DNA from: Peribacillus asahii
GTDB taxonomy: Bacteria; Bacillota; Bacilli; Bacillales; DSM-1321
Assembly (NCBI RefSeq): GCF_004006295.1
Contig: NZ_CP026095.1
Location: 2,032,001 to 2,096,000 of the forward strand
Length of the DNA stretch: 64,000 nt
Direction: 5' to 3'
Of the stretch, positions 1 through 7,967 are shown in pieces (within the stretch, counting starts at the first letter, position 1; the number at the start of each line of letters is the position of its first letter). The translations under genes were made by a program, and so were the position numbers. Below the pieces are notes generated by a model, which was given only the letters and a program-made list of their open reading frames with translations, was not told where the DNA came from and did not search any database.

Positions 1-324
1 AAAAAGGGATGTCTGGATAAAGAGATTGATGTTGTGTTACTAAATGGTGGAACAGGTATTGCAAGCCGTGATGTTACAGTGGAAGTGGTTCAAGAGTTAT
101 TGGAAAAAGAACTAACAGGATTCGGTGAGATTTTTCGTATGCTTAGTTATTTAGAGGATATTGGTTCTGCAGCAATTTTAAGCAGAGCGATTGCCGGTGT
201 CGCTTATGGGACAGCCATTTTTTCTACGCCGGGGTCTAGTGGGGCGGTCAAACTAGCTATGGAAAAGCTCATTATTCCAGAAATAACCCATGTAGTAAGA
301 GAAATACGAAAAGATCTTAATTAG
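1..324 (+). CDS. moaB: Molybdenum cofactor biosynthesis protein MoaB, 3' part
   Basis: The reading frame is open from base 1, so the gene begins outside the window; about 107 residues are present. The segment NGGTGIASRDVT followed by SYLEDIGSAA, ILSRAIAG and STPGSSGAVKLAM is the conserved C-terminal half of MoaB/MogA proteins, which bind molybdopterin and act in the adenylylation step before molybdate insertion. The cofactor would serve molybdoenzymes such as the sulfite-oxidase-type protein at 39.3 kb. GTG at 34 is an internal codon, not a start. It is followed by phage debris, so it probably marks the chromosomal edge of an insertion. Confidence 0.93.
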   Translation, partial: KKGCLDKEIDVVLLNGGTGIASRDVTVEVVQELLEKELTGFGEIFRMLSYLEDIGSAAILSRAIAGVAYGTAIFSTPGSSGAVKLAMEKLIIPEITHVVREIRKDLN

Positions 325-342
325 AGGTAGAGGATTTTAAAT

Positions 343-611
343 TTAACTAATTATTTTCAGAGACATGAAAATCGGTAACCCCTCTAAATCTGTAGCTTGA
401 GATGAAGCTCCATTTCTAAAATTGACCCTAAAGTTACGGTCAACATGGATAGCAGTTCCCTTGTGAAGAAGAAAATGGCCTAACTCATGTGCTATTGTAA
501 AGCGTTGTCTCTGACGTGAATGATTTTTGTTAACACTGATACAAATTAAGGATTTTTCAGATATCTTTTCGAAGAATAATCGTCCTGTTCAACAACTAAA
601 CGAACATCAAG
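343..611 (-). pseudogene. ImmA/IrrE-type metallopeptidase remnant
   Basis: Translated on the minus strand, this segment gives RQRFTIAHELGHFLLH, with the zinc-binding HExxH motif (HELGH, bases 475-489), then VDRNFR and SSQATD. This is the core of ImmA/IrrE peptidases, which cleave phage or ICE repressors. The preceding part (DVRLVVEQD) is in another frame from GRLFFEKISEKS, so there is a frameshift near base 585. No start is present, and the C-terminal region after SSQATDL does not look like the family. It is a decayed lysogeny-module gene. Confidence 0.72.
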
Positions 612-740
612 TGATCACTAACTAATTATGAGTTTTCTCACTTAGATCAATAATCTTATGCATCAGGAACAACTATACATACCGATACTGGCTACATAAG
701 CCGTTAGTGAATATAGAAATTAATTTAAAAGTGAGAAGGA

Positions 741-770
741 AGCCCTCAATCTGTGGATTGAGGGCTTTTC
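741..770 (+). terminator. Intrinsic terminator-like hairpin
   Basis: An 11 bp perfect stem (AGCCCTCAATC / GATTGAGGGCT) with a 4-base loop, followed by TTTTC. No intact gene lies directly upstream, so it is probably left over from the disrupted element. Confidence 0.6.
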
Positions 771-958
771 ATAATAGCAATAGATAAGTAGTTCTACACA
801 TCAGATTATGAAGATTTTTACTATTTTCTTACTTGACTATTTCGAAAAATCCCCAAAAAAAGTGAACAAAAACACTCATTATTTTTTTATGGTCTAATAA
901 ACTCTAATATTTAATATTAATGTGCATTCATTTCTTCTGCAATTTCTTCTCCACTTAG

Positions 959-1669
959 ATTAGAAAAATAATAAGTTGGCCAATTGATTTAATACAGTCA
1001 GGAGATCACTTAAAGCCTTCTAGTTTAGGACATAGGGTTCGTTGTGTTAAATCACTATTTAGATGGTCACATGAAGAGGGATATATTCTAAAAAATCCTG
1101 CTGCTAAATTGAAAGAGCCGAAATTAGGTAAAAGAATTCCTAAGTTTCTCACAGAATTAGAGATTGAACATCTAAGGGAAGCTTGCCAAACAACGATGGA
1201 AAATGCACTATTTGAGTTTATGTATTCAACCGGCTGCCGTATTGGTGAAGTTGTAAAGTTAAATCGCGAAGATATTGATTTTCAATCGAATTCAGTCATT
1301 GTACAAGGGAAAGGTGATAAAGAAAGGGAAGTTTACTTTAATACCCGCTGCTCCATTTGGTTAAAAAGATATTTAGATGAACAGGAGGATGAGGATTCTT
1401 GTTTGTTTATTACGGACAGAAGACCGAAAAGACGTATGAGCATCGATAATCTAAGATATATTATCAAACGCATATCAAACCGAGCTGGAATAAAAAAGAG
1501 TATACATCCCCATCAACTGCGCCATAGCTATGCAACGCATATGATTAATAACGGTGCGCCAATTGATGTCATCCAAAGTTTACTTGGGCATGAAAAGAGT
1601 GAGACTACAAAGATATATGCTCAGCTAAGCGGAAAACTAAGACAGGATTATTACAGTAAATACTTTTGA
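959..1669 (+). pseudogene. Tyrosine recombinase (integrase), N-terminally truncated
   Basis: The frame is open from 959 after an in-frame TAG at 956, giving about 236 residues where the family has about 300. The first 50 residues (KSLFRWSHEEGYILKNPAAKL) are the end of the core-binding domain. The catalytic domain is complete: Arg in TGCRIGE, Lys in VQGKGDKER, HQLRH, LLGHE and the nucleophile Tyr in KIYAQL, an R-K-HxxR-H-Y set. The only usable start, TTG 1109, has no ribosome binding site and would remove the DNA-clamping domain. It is most likely a broken phage or ICE integrase. Confidence 0.8.
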
Positions 1670-1742
1670 AATTAAAAAACTGTTAGTGATTTAAGACACC
1701 CATGTAAAAGTGCGTGTCTTTCTGTTATAGGGCCAGATTGTT

Positions 1743-1824
1743 GAACAAAACCTTTAAAGAAAATTGGATATCCATACTAAAATATAGATGAAAATGTGAA
1801 GGCTTGTACTTAAACTAAATGGCA
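1743..1824. repeat. Dispersed repeat, copy 1 (second copy at 53141-53220)
   Basis: About 80 bp aligns with 53141-53220. Shared blocks include ATTGGATATCCATA and TTGTACTTAAAC in the same order and spacing. This copy lies about 75 bp behind the truncated integrase. No protein is evident. It may be the end of an old mobile element. Confidence 0.6.
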
Positions 1825-1949
1825 GTTTAAGTAGAAAATGAGCTTTTAACATTTATTTTACATTCTAAAAAACCTTGAATGTTTGTTATTACCTAGTTTC
1901 CGAAAACTATCTACATAATTGCCAGAAGGTGTGCTAGAAAGTTACCCAT

Positions 1950-2393
1950 ATGATTACGCTAAACCATTTTGATGGCATCGCTGAAAGTAAATATTATGAG
2001 CAGCTAAAATGGCTACTTTTATCTGAACAAATCACAAGCTTTAAATTGCAGCCACGATATTTGCTTCAAGATTCATTTAAAAAGAATGGTGTTACTTTTC
2101 GGAAGATTGAGTACATAGCAGATTTTGAAGTTCATAGATTAGATGGTTCTATTGAAGTCATTGACATAAAGGGAGCTCCACCAACAGCCGAATTCAAGTT
2201 AAAACATAAGCTTTTTGAAAGGTTGTATCTGCAAAGTCGTACTGTTCTTTTTTATAAGCCTGAATACGGTGGCTTTATAACGTGGGAAAGGTTGAAAGAA
2301 ATTGAAAAGAAGGTGAAGCCAAGTACGAAAAAGAAACCTCGTGTGGGTTCTGTTGTATCGAAAAGAGCGTGGGACAGACTTTTACCTTTATGA
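1950..2393 (+). CDS. Phage DUF1064 nuclease-like protein
   Basis: This 147-residue protein matches the phage DUF1064 family, a PD-(D/E)xK-like group often described as endonuclease or Holliday-junction-resolvase-like. Supporting segments are ESKYYEQLKWL, LQPRYLLQ, YIADFEV (metal-binding Asp), and EVIDIKG (the D/E-x-K end of the motif). A basic tail (KPSTKKKPR) follows. It appears full length. The ribosome binding site is weak (AGAAGGTG about 20 bases upstream). The neighbours are other phage-type genes. The biochemical role is inferred from the family only. Confidence 0.78.
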   Translation: MITLNHFDGIAESKYYEQLKWLLLSEQITSFKLQPRYLLQDSFKKNGVTFRKIEYIADFEVHRLDGSIEVIDIKGAPPTAEFKLKHKLFERLYLQSRTVLFYKPEYGGFITWERLKEIEKKVKPSTKKKPRVGSVVSKRAWDRLLPL

Positions 2394-2464
2394 TCGGTTG
2401 CGTCAGAAGCAAGTTGCTACCATGTTGAAGCACGGGTGGGAGATTTGTGGGTAGGAGGTTTTAG

Positions 2465-2539
2465 ATGATTAGTAAATTGAGGATTACTATAAAGGGTAAG
2501 AAAACCCTTCACTTATTTAGCACTACTAAAGAAGGTTGA
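2465..2539 (+). CDS. Very small ORF, 24 aa, unknown
   Basis: An ATG follows a good ribosome binding site (GTAGGAGG, 2451-2458) by six bases. It encodes a basic 24-residue peptide (MISKLRITIKGKK...). It overlaps the opposite-strand membrane peptide at 2513-2605 tail to tail. No family is recognised, and it may not be a gene. Confidence 0.3.
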   Translation: MISKLRITIKGKKTLHLFSTTKEG

Positions 2540-2605
2540 ATAAAAAATAAAGGTAAATGCTGTTATTACTCCCATTACGAATAGTGTGTTAAGTAAAAGT
2601 TCCAT
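2513..2605 (-). CDS. Small hydrophobic membrane peptide, 30 aa
   Basis: A minus-strand ATG is preceded by a very strong ribosome binding site (GAGGAGG) at 8-9 bases spacing. The peptide MELLLNTLFVMGVITAFTF... has one predicted membrane helix of about 20 residues and a short Ser/Lys tail. A weak hairpin (AAGGGT / ACCCTT) follows on the same strand. It lies in phage debris. Size, hydrophobicity and context resemble type I toxin or holin-like peptides, but no family signature is visible, so function is unproven. Confidence 0.45.
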   Translation of the reverse strand: MELLLNTLFVMGVITAFTFIFYSTFFSSAK

Positions 2606-2828
2606 ACACGTATTCCTCCTCAGAATATTTTGAACAGAATTACCTTATAAGAAAAGTGCACCTCCTATTAATGTGAGTATAATAGAAATTTACCACTGAT
2701 ATATGAAGCTGATATTAAGGAATTGTAAATATAGAAAAGTAAATATTGGGTTTTGTATCAGTTCCATGCCGTATAGTACGAAGATACTGCACATCTGACA
2801 AAACCATGAAACAAGAAAGGTTTTTATT
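2606..2828. other. Intergenic phage-derived sequence
   Basis: No convincing gene is seen on either strand. The minus strand contains another GGAGGTG near 2660 with no matching start codon. Confidence 0.4.
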
Positions 2829-2960
2829 ATGTCAAAAATAACAGAGATATATGCACAGTATAAAGCAGGGAAAAAGTTTAAAACTGTTTCAGAATTAGTT
2901 GAAGAATCATTACACATTAAGAACCCATCCGATTTAGTGGGTAGTAATAAAGCAATGTAA
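2829..2960 (+). CDS. Small phage-type protein, 43 aa
   Basis: The sequence is MSKITEIYAQYKAGKKFK, then TVSELVEESLHIKNPSD. The upstream site AGAAAGG is nine bases from ATG. It is hydrophilic and probably helical. The family is not recognised. Position among phage genes suggests a small phage protein. Confidence 0.45.
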   Translation: MSKITEIYAQYKAGKKFKTVSELVEESLHIKNPSDLVGSNKAM

Positions 2961-3196
2961 GAATTGGCTAAAAAACACTCTAAATACTTTAAATGATTTT
3001 AACACACAGCTCGAAGAAACTCGAAAGGAGCAAGGCTCACTGGTGTGGAGATCTCGATGACTAAACGCCTTGCTCTGTATTACTGTATGCTTTTTAAAAA
3101 TGATTGATACATGGGGAAAATCATTAAAGTGTATAAGTTAAATCAAGTTAGGAAAGGAAAAGATAAGATAACAATCCATTCGAAAGGGGTGATTCT

Positions 3197-3358
3197 ATGT
3201 TTGTTATAAGAGGTAAATCAGGCTATAAGTTCTTCTCGACAGAACCGGATACATACGGTCAAGAAGTGCAGCATGAAACAAGAAGGAGGGCTGAGTCTAT
3301 GTTAAAGGTAGCGAAAGATACTTTGCCTTTTGAAGAGTTTGAGATCGTGGAGGTCTAA
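3197..3358 (+). CDS. Small phage-type protein, 53 aa
   Basis: ATG is preceded by GAAAGGGGTGATTCT, a good ribosome binding site. The product (MFVIRGKSGYKFFSTEPD..., ending FEEFEIVEV) is a hydrophilic alpha/beta-looking protein without a recognised family. Between 2961 and 3196 there is only a long-loop inverted repeat (GAGCAAGGC at 3028 and its complement at 3067). Confidence 0.45.
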   Translation: MFVIRGKSGYKFFSTEPDTYGQEVQHETRRRAESMLKVAKDTLPFEEFEIVEV

Positions 3359-3451
3359 CAAAAAAAGTGGACGGCAAACAAGGTTAGTTTACCATCCTCT
3401 CGGCTTTCTTTTTTTAAGTGCTGCAAGAAAGAAGAAGGGTCTTATATAAAT

Positions 3452-3478
3452 AAAAAATTCCCCGTCTGACAACGGGGA
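3452..3478 (-). terminator. Minus-strand terminator, possible end of a small antisense RNA
   Basis: The stem TCCCCGT / ACGGGGA is followed on the minus strand by six T residues. Upstream on that strand a TATACT box sits near 3515-3520, but no gene lies between them. The arrangement would give an RNA of about 70 bases. The -35 region is poor. Confidence 0.45.
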
Positions 3479-3681
3479 GCAATTAGAGATTTCTCTTTGA
3501 TTAGACACTATTAGTATACAAGGTTGCTCCTAATTTTTTAGGGAAAATTAAAGAATTAACCAAGTTAAGGGAGTTGTTATTAATTATTATTGATTATATA
3601 GATGAACCAGATATGGAGAATGAGACGTGTAATAAAGAGGATATAAAAGGGAAATAATATTAAGTTCTACCAGCCCCCTGG
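3479..3681. other. Open segment without a start
   Basis: A plus-strand frame ending at 3657 reads KIKELTKLRELLLIIIDYID and then PDMENE, with no start codon. It may be the tail of a lost phage gene. Confidence 0.3.
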
Positions 3682-3726
3682 AGGACACTGAATGACGCGT
3701 TAAGTGTTGTTTGGTGTCCTTTTTTG
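3682..3726 (+). terminator. Terminator-like hairpin
   Basis: The stem AGGACAC / GTGTCCT, with a 25-base loop, is followed by five T residues. It precedes the RinA-like gene. Confidence 0.55.
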
Positions 3727-3796
3727 TTTTTTTATTTTAGTCTCTGGAATTAAAATGTTCAATTTTAATTTTTGTGGCAACCGAGGAGGATATTAT

Positions 3797-4225
3797 TTGA
3801 AAACTACAACAAAATTAAAAAAAGAAACTTTCTAGTATATGGAATCTGAGTTATGTAGCTATCATGATACATTAAAAGAAATCCAGTTTTTAAGAAATAA
3901 TATTATGTTCACGAAAGAGAATTACGATGAGAATGTTGGGGGCGGAAGAAGTTCGTTGCTTTCTTCTCCTACAGAACAAATAGGGGTAAGGTTAGCGACT
4001 CACAAAAAGTTGAATAACCTGGAAGAAATCGCAGAAGCTATTGAGAAAGTATATAACGTTGTAAATGACGATTATAAAAAGCTTATTCGACTGAAGTATT
4101 GGACAAAGCCACAAACGAAAACGTGGGAAGGGATTGCTGCGGAGTTACATATCAGCAGAAGGAAAGCCTTTAATTGGCGAGATCAAATTATTCAAGCTGT
4201 TGCAGAAGTGTTGGGATGGAGATAA
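3797..4225 (+). pseudogene. RinA/ArpU-type phage late-gene activator with in-frame TAG
   Basis: A strong ribosome binding site (GAGGAGG, 3783-3789) stands before TTG 3797, which opens LKTTTKLKKETF. A TAG at 3833-3835 is followed in the same frame by YMESELCSYHDTLKEI and the rest of the protein. Family members carry an equivalent N-terminus, so the stop lies inside the ancestral gene. The body shows a helical region, YKKLIRLKYW, and a C-terminal helix-turn-helix (WEGIAAELHISRRKAFNWRD) typical of RinA-type activators of phage packaging genes. Restart at ATG 3839 would give 128 residues but has no clear ribosome binding site. Confidence 0.8.
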
Positions 4226-4273
4226 ATGGTGCCAGAAAATGCGCGATAAATATATTTAGAAAGGGTGTAGACT

Positions 4274-4423
4274 TTGAAAGAAGTTAGTCACGAAATTACC
4301 GAAAGAGCGAAGTATGACCCCGTTATTCATAATTACTTAATGCTTCATGAACAAGGGAGCATAACGTATCAACAATTACTTGAAAATGTTGATCTCTATC
4401 TTAGTGAAGATAAGCAATCATGA
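4274..4423 (+). CDS. Small phage-type protein, 49 aa
   Basis: A TTG start follows AGAAAGGGTG. The product (MKEVSHEITERAKYDP, HNYLMLHEQGSITYQQLLE...) is acidic and helical. It lies 48 bases behind the RinA-like gene. No family is recognised. Confidence 0.45.
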   Translation: MKEVSHEITERAKYDPVIHNYLMLHEQGSITYQQLLENVDLYLSEDKQS

Positions 4424-4784
4424 GCTAGTTAGTGAAAAAGCAAAAAGAACTTTAAAAACATTGCACTTTCGGCCTTATAAAACGTAGTAAGATGATAGTA
4501 TCAAAATAAACAAGTACAAGCGTACTAAGTACCTAAAGCCTTGGATAAGGTCAAACTAGATGAAAGGGATTTAGGCGATTGTTTATTGATTATAACACTA
4601 TCAAAGCCCATTTTCTCTATACTCTTTTTACTAGCGAGGGGCAGCCGTTCATACTGCCCCACCTTTATATTCTTTGTAAAGCAGACATAAACAGAATCCC
4701 GTTTTATTAAAGCGGAATAAAACTATGTACAGATTCTTGGCCTCTCTTGCTTTGTGTCTGCTTTAGAAAGTATATCCCCCTATT
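4424..4784. other. Gene-poor phage region
   Basis: I see no gene. A hairpin GGGGCAG / CTGCCCC lies at 4638-4660 without a T run. Confidence 0.4.
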
Positions 4785-4810
4785 CGCATCCTTTACGGGT
4801 GCGTTTTTTT
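4785..4810 (+). terminator. Intrinsic terminator 1 of a tandem pair
   Basis: The stem CGCATCC / GGGTGCG (one G-U pair) is followed by seven T residues. Confidence 0.7.
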
Positions 4811-4824
4811 ATGGATGGAAATGA

Positions 4825-4849
4825 AGCACCCTCCGGGGTGCTTTTTTTT
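4825..4849 (+). terminator. Intrinsic terminator 2 of a tandem pair
   Basis: The stem AGCACCC / GGGTGCT, with a short loop, is followed by eight T residues. Confidence 0.75.
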
Positions 4850-4864
4850 GTTGAGGTGAAAGCC

Positions 4865-5002
4865 ATGAAGAAATGCGAATCATGCATATGGGTGAACAAA
4901 GTAAATGAAATGACGTGGGTGTGCAAGTTCCCAAGATGCTTAAAGATGCAGGGGTTTAAGGTGGATAACGAATTAAAGAATACACCTCGTCAAAATATGT
5001 AA
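4865..5002 (+). CDS. Small Cys-rich (zinc-finger-like) phage protein, 45 aa
   Basis: ATG 4865 is preceded by GTTGAGGTGAAAG. The protein starts MKKCESCIWVNK and has two cysteine pairs, CESC and, after 14 residues, CKFPRC, a likely zinc-binding knuckle. The longer frame opening at 4754 runs through the two terminators and is not plausible. Function is unknown. Confidence 0.5.
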   Translation: MKKCESCIWVNKVNEMTWVCKFPRCLKMQGFKVDNELKNTPRQNM

Positions 5003-5111
5003 CAAGTGTATATAGTTTTGAATAGAGTGATGTGTCGTGAATAATTTGAGCTATTCGCAGGAAGTCATCTCCCTTTGTAGAATTAAGCAGACGAAAGTGT
5101 GGTGATATAAA

Positions 5112-5306
5112 ATGGATACGGAAAAATTAGAACTTATCCAGAGCAGGGCTATCGAAATAGCTAACGAACAAATAGAAAAATATGTACGAGGTTTAGGTGA
5201 TGATAAAATAGAAAAACTAGCCGAAACTATTATTATTATTAATGCAGCAGTAACAGCTCGACTTCTCGTTGAATACGACAACAATAAAGAAGCGGGTAAT
5301 ATTTAA
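5112..5306 (+). CDS. Small phage-type protein, 64 aa
   Basis: ATG follows GTGGTGATATAAA. The protein (MDTEKLELIQSRAIEIANEQ...) is amphipathic helical, with the Ile-rich segment ETIIIINAAVTARLL. No family is recognised. It is followed directly by a terminator and then the group II intron. Confidence 0.5.
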   Translation: MDTEKLELIQSRAIEIANEQIEKYVRGLGDDKIEKLAETIIIINAAVTARLLVEYDNNKEAGNI

Positions 5307-5307
5307 A

Positions 5308-5335
5308 AAGCGTCCTTTCGAGGATGCTTTTGTTT
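5308..5335 (+). terminator. Intrinsic terminator, insertion target of the group II intron
   Basis: The stem AAGCGTCCT / AGGATGCTT (one mismatch or wobble) is followed by TTGTTT. The intron begins at the next base, the placement known for class IIC introns. Confidence 0.75.
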
Positions 5336-5833
5336 GTGTGCCAGGCATGGCAACTATCTAGGTGGTGAAAGTCCACTGTGGGGGTACACATCGACCAACC
5401 ACTAAGGAAGCGCAAGGTACTTATCGTGAGGTAAGGGCTGGAGGAAGCGTGGAATAAAATCTTGGCTCGACGAACAGAAATCTGATACTAAGGCTCTATA
5501 AAGGGATGAGACTCCAAAGCAAGTCAAAGTCCAAAAGGTGTGCGTAACTTTGTAGAGTAAATCAGGCGAGTAAAAGAGGAAAGATAGTTGTCTTACCCTG
5601 GGAGGTCTTGCGGATGTACAGGAGTACAGTCGAAAAAGGTTAGCCGCAAGAAGTCAGCAGAAGCCATAGTAATGAAACCATTCATGAAGGGCTGAACAAT
5701 TTATAGTGTTTCAACGCCACGAATGCGTAAGTGACGTACTCCGAATGTGTTAATGGTGAAAGTATGAGCGTATCTCAAAGAATAACCAAAATGGGGCTAT
5801 CACTTACTACGTGAGAAGGAAGGAGAAACGAGT

Positions 5834-7108
5834 GTGGAACTTTTAGAACAGATTCTAAGTAATCAAAACATGAATGAAGCTTACTTGCGTGTTTATAAAA
5901 ATAAGGGTGCAAGTGGTGTCGATGGAGTAACAGTTGATGAACTAAAGCAATATCTGAAAGAGAACAAGGATGAACTGCGCCAGCGCATCAGAACAAGAAA
6001 ATACCAACCACAAGCTGCCTTACGAGTGGAGATCCCAAAAGAAAATGGAAAGATGCGCAAATTGGGAATACCAACAGTAGTGGATAGGGTCGTTCAACAA
6101 GCCATTCATCAAGTACTCAGTCCGATATTTGAAAAGCAATTCAGTGAATTCAGTTACGGCTTTAGACCGAAAAGAAGTTGTGAGATGGCTATTATAAAAA
6201 GTTTGGAATTTCTGAACGATGGACATGACTGGGTTGTGGACATTGACCTGGAAAGATTCTTCGATACAGTCCACCACGATAAGCTCATGCGAATCATATC
6301 TAATACAATTGATGATGGAGATGTCATTTCTCTAATAAGGAAATACTTAGTCGGTGGAGTTATGGTGAATGGAAAATATGAAGAAACACCAATTGGAACT
6401 CCGCAAGGAGGAAACCTCAGTCCGTTATTGAGCAATATTATGTTAAATGAACTCGATAAGGAACTTGAGAATAGAGGACTTCGATTCGTAAGATACGCAG
6501 ATGACGCTCTCATCTTTGTGAAAAGTGAGAAAGCGGCCAATAGAGTGATGGAATCAATCGTGGGATTTATAGAAAAGAAATTAGGGTTGATAGTCAATGT
6601 AGAAAAGAGTAAAATCTCCCGTCCAAAAGATTTGAAATTCTTAGGATTTGGATTTTATTACGATTTTAAGAATGAGAAATATCAAGTAAAACCCCATCTC
6701 ACATCCATACAAAAACTTCAAAGGAAGCTTCGAAAATTAACAAAGCGAAATTGGAGTGTTCCGCTGGACTACCGAATTCTAAAACTAAAACAAGTCATAC
6801 TTGGGTGGGTTAATTACTTTAGAATCTCGAATATGAAAAAAGCGATGACTGAGATAGATAAGAAGCTTCGCTCCAGAATTAGAGTGATCATCTGGAAGCA
6901 ATGGAAGGTAGCGAAGAAACAAATCAAATCGCTTGTCCAATTAGGGATTCCAGAGGAAGAGGCGAAAGGATTAACTTTCTGTCGAAAAGGTTATCGGTAC
7001 ATCGGACTATCAAAAGTTGTTCAAAGAGCAATCTCAAACAAAAGACTAAAGCAGAGGGGGCTTCCCTCTGCTTTAGAACATTATCTAAAAGTACACACTG
7101 TAATATAA
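5834..7108 (+). CDS. Group II intron reverse transcriptase/maturase
   Basis: This 424-residue protein starts at GTG behind AAGGAAGGAG. Reverse transcriptase blocks are in order: RT0/1 (GASGVDGVTVDEL; VEIPKENGKMRKLGIPTV), RT2-3 (FSYGFRPKRS, VVDIDLERFFDTV), RT4 (TPQGGNLSPLL), RT5 with the catalytic RYADD, and RT7 (LKFLGFGFY). The maturase (X) domain follows (LGWVNYFRISNMK, RIRVIIWKQWK). There is no C-terminal endonuclease. It would splice its own intron and copy it at new sites. No frameshift is seen. Confidence 0.95.
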   Translation: MELLEQILSNQNMNEAYLRVYKNKGASGVDGVTVDELKQYLKENKDELRQRIRTRKYQPQAALRVEIPKENGKMRKLGIPTVVDRVVQQAIHQVLSPIFEKQFSEFSYGFRPKRSCEMAIIKSLEFLNDGHDWVVDIDLERFFDTVHHDKLMRIISNTIDDGDVISLIRKYLVGGVMVNGKYEETPIGTPQGGNLSPLLSNIMLNELDKELENRGLRFVRYADDALIFVKSEKAANRVMESIVGFIEKKLGLIVNVEKSKISRPKDLKFLGFGFYYDFKNEKYQVKPHLTSIQKLQRKLRKLTKRNWSVPLDYRILKLKQVILGWVNYFRISNMKKAMTEIDKKLRSRIRVIIWKQWKVAKKQIKSLVQLGIPEEEAKGLTFCRKGYRYIGLSKVVQRAISNKRLKQRGLPSALEHYLKVHTVI

Positions 7109-7111
7109 ATT

Positions 7112-7150
7112 GAACCGCCGTATACGGAACCGTACGTACGGTGGTGTGAG
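7112..7150 (+). ncRNA. Group II intron domain V
   Basis: This is the catalytic hairpin: ACCGCCGTA pairs with TACGGTGGT, and an inner stem carries a tetraloop-like GGAAC turn. The CGC triad is at 7116-7118. Confidence 0.8.
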
Positions 7151-7241
7151 AGGGGCGAAAATAGTTAAATTAATTTCCCTCTACTCGATTTCAAATAAAT
7201 GCAGTCTTTGCACTAGAACCTTAGTTTTTAATAGTTTAATA

Positions 7242-7270
7242 AAACGAGGCAATTACCACCTCGTTTATTC
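7242..7270 (+). terminator. Intrinsic terminator
   Basis: The stem AAACGAGG / CCTCGTTT is followed by ATTC, a weak T run. Confidence 0.55.
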
Positions 7271-7365
7271 AAACATTATTAATGATTAAAAAGGACCCCA
7301 AAGACTGGGATGCCCACAATGAGAAAAATGCTGAACACTTTACTTTCATACCTACAGTCTTTGTT

Positions 7366-7389
7366 ACAAAATACATACATGTATTTTGT
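7366..7389. repeat. Near-perfect palindrome
   Basis: ACAAAATACAT and its reverse complement are separated by two bases. It may be a bidirectional terminator or a phage operator. I do not trust the 64-codon frame running through it (7282-7476) as a gene. Confidence 0.5.
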
Positions 7390-7499
7390 CTTTTAAAGGG
7401 TAACGCTCGAGAGAGGCTCCTTTTTTATGTCAAATTCGTGAAGTCAAAGAATTTACTTACTCCAATGATGAATTAATCAGAAAAGGAGAGGTGGTATAT

Positions 7500-7592
7500 A
7501 TGAAAAGACTAGCCGAAATTCATTGTTGAGATTGTTGCCTGAGACTGGAACCAGACGATGTAGTTAACATGGATGAAATTCTAGAACGTTAA
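7500..7592 (+). pseudogene. Small Cys-rich phage protein with in-frame TGA
   Basis: ATG follows AAAAGGAGAGGTGG. It reads MKRLAEIHC, then TGA (7527-7529), then DCCLRLEPDDVVNMDEILER before TAA. The downstream part stays in frame and looks coding, so the TGA probably replaces Trp (TGG). A further short frame (7613-7690, MGFKIEDTGTYEEIAKRR...) may be the shifted continuation. Selenocysteine is unlikely: there is no evident SECIS hairpin. Confidence 0.4.
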
Positions 7593-7690
7593 CACACGAC
7601 TTTTGCAACTCTATGGGGTTTAAGATTGAAGATACCGGGACGTATGAGGAGATAGCGAAAAGACGCCTGTACTATTATAAAAAAAGGTAA

Positions 7691-7877
7691 AGGCTATTCC
7701 CGATTAAGAAGAGTGTTTACTTTATGAATTAAATTGGTCAAAAATTGTATTTGTAGATTTTTTAATAATTAAGAAGACTAATCTCATACTATTTAAATTT
7801 GGGGATACTTATCTAATCTAAGACGTAATCAGTTAAATAAAATGGGAAGTGGGTTTCTTTTTATATTTATTTAAAGG
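7691..7877. other. Intergenic, upstream of brnQ
   Basis: Nothing is recognised apart from the promoter that follows. Confidence 0.4.
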
Positions 7878-7906
7878 TTGTTTTATTTTAGTTTCGGTAA
7901 TATAAT
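7878..7906 (+). promoter_or_regulatory. Sigma-A type promoter for brnQ
   Basis: TTGTTT at 7878-7883 and TATAAT at 7901-7906 are separated by 17 bases and lie 62 bases before the start codon. Confidence 0.6.
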
Positions 7907-7967
7907 ATGTCGGTGTAGAAAATTCGGAAAAATTTAATTACTTAAAGTGAACGTGTGGGGGACAACT

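Larger units (their letters stand above)
5336..7189 (+). mobile_element. Group II intron, probably class IIC
   Basis: The intron starts GTGTGCCAGGCATGG and is 1,854 bases long by my boundaries. It contains the structured 5' domains (5336-5833), the reverse transcriptase/maturase gene, domain V at 7112-7150, and a domain VI stem (GAGAGGG / CCCTCTAC) ending CTACTCGAT. Domain V carries CGC at 7116-7118 in the catalytic-triad position, as in IIC introns, and the insertion lies right behind a terminator. The encoded protein has no HNH endonuclease domain, which also fits IIC. All parts look intact, so it may be mobile. Confidence 0.88.

Noticed and set aside
920..985. Minus-strand peptide NWPTYYFSNLSGEEIAEEMN overlapping the 5' edge of the integrase remnant
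   Set aside because: It is a short tail without a start and I could not connect it to a family; it may mark a deletion junction.
2400..2457. Short plus-strand frame LRQKQVATMLKHGWEICG
   Set aside because: No separate start or ribosome binding site; too short to support.
7282..7476. 64-codon frame behind the intron
   Set aside because: It runs through a palindrome, has no ribosome binding site and shows no protein-like pattern.
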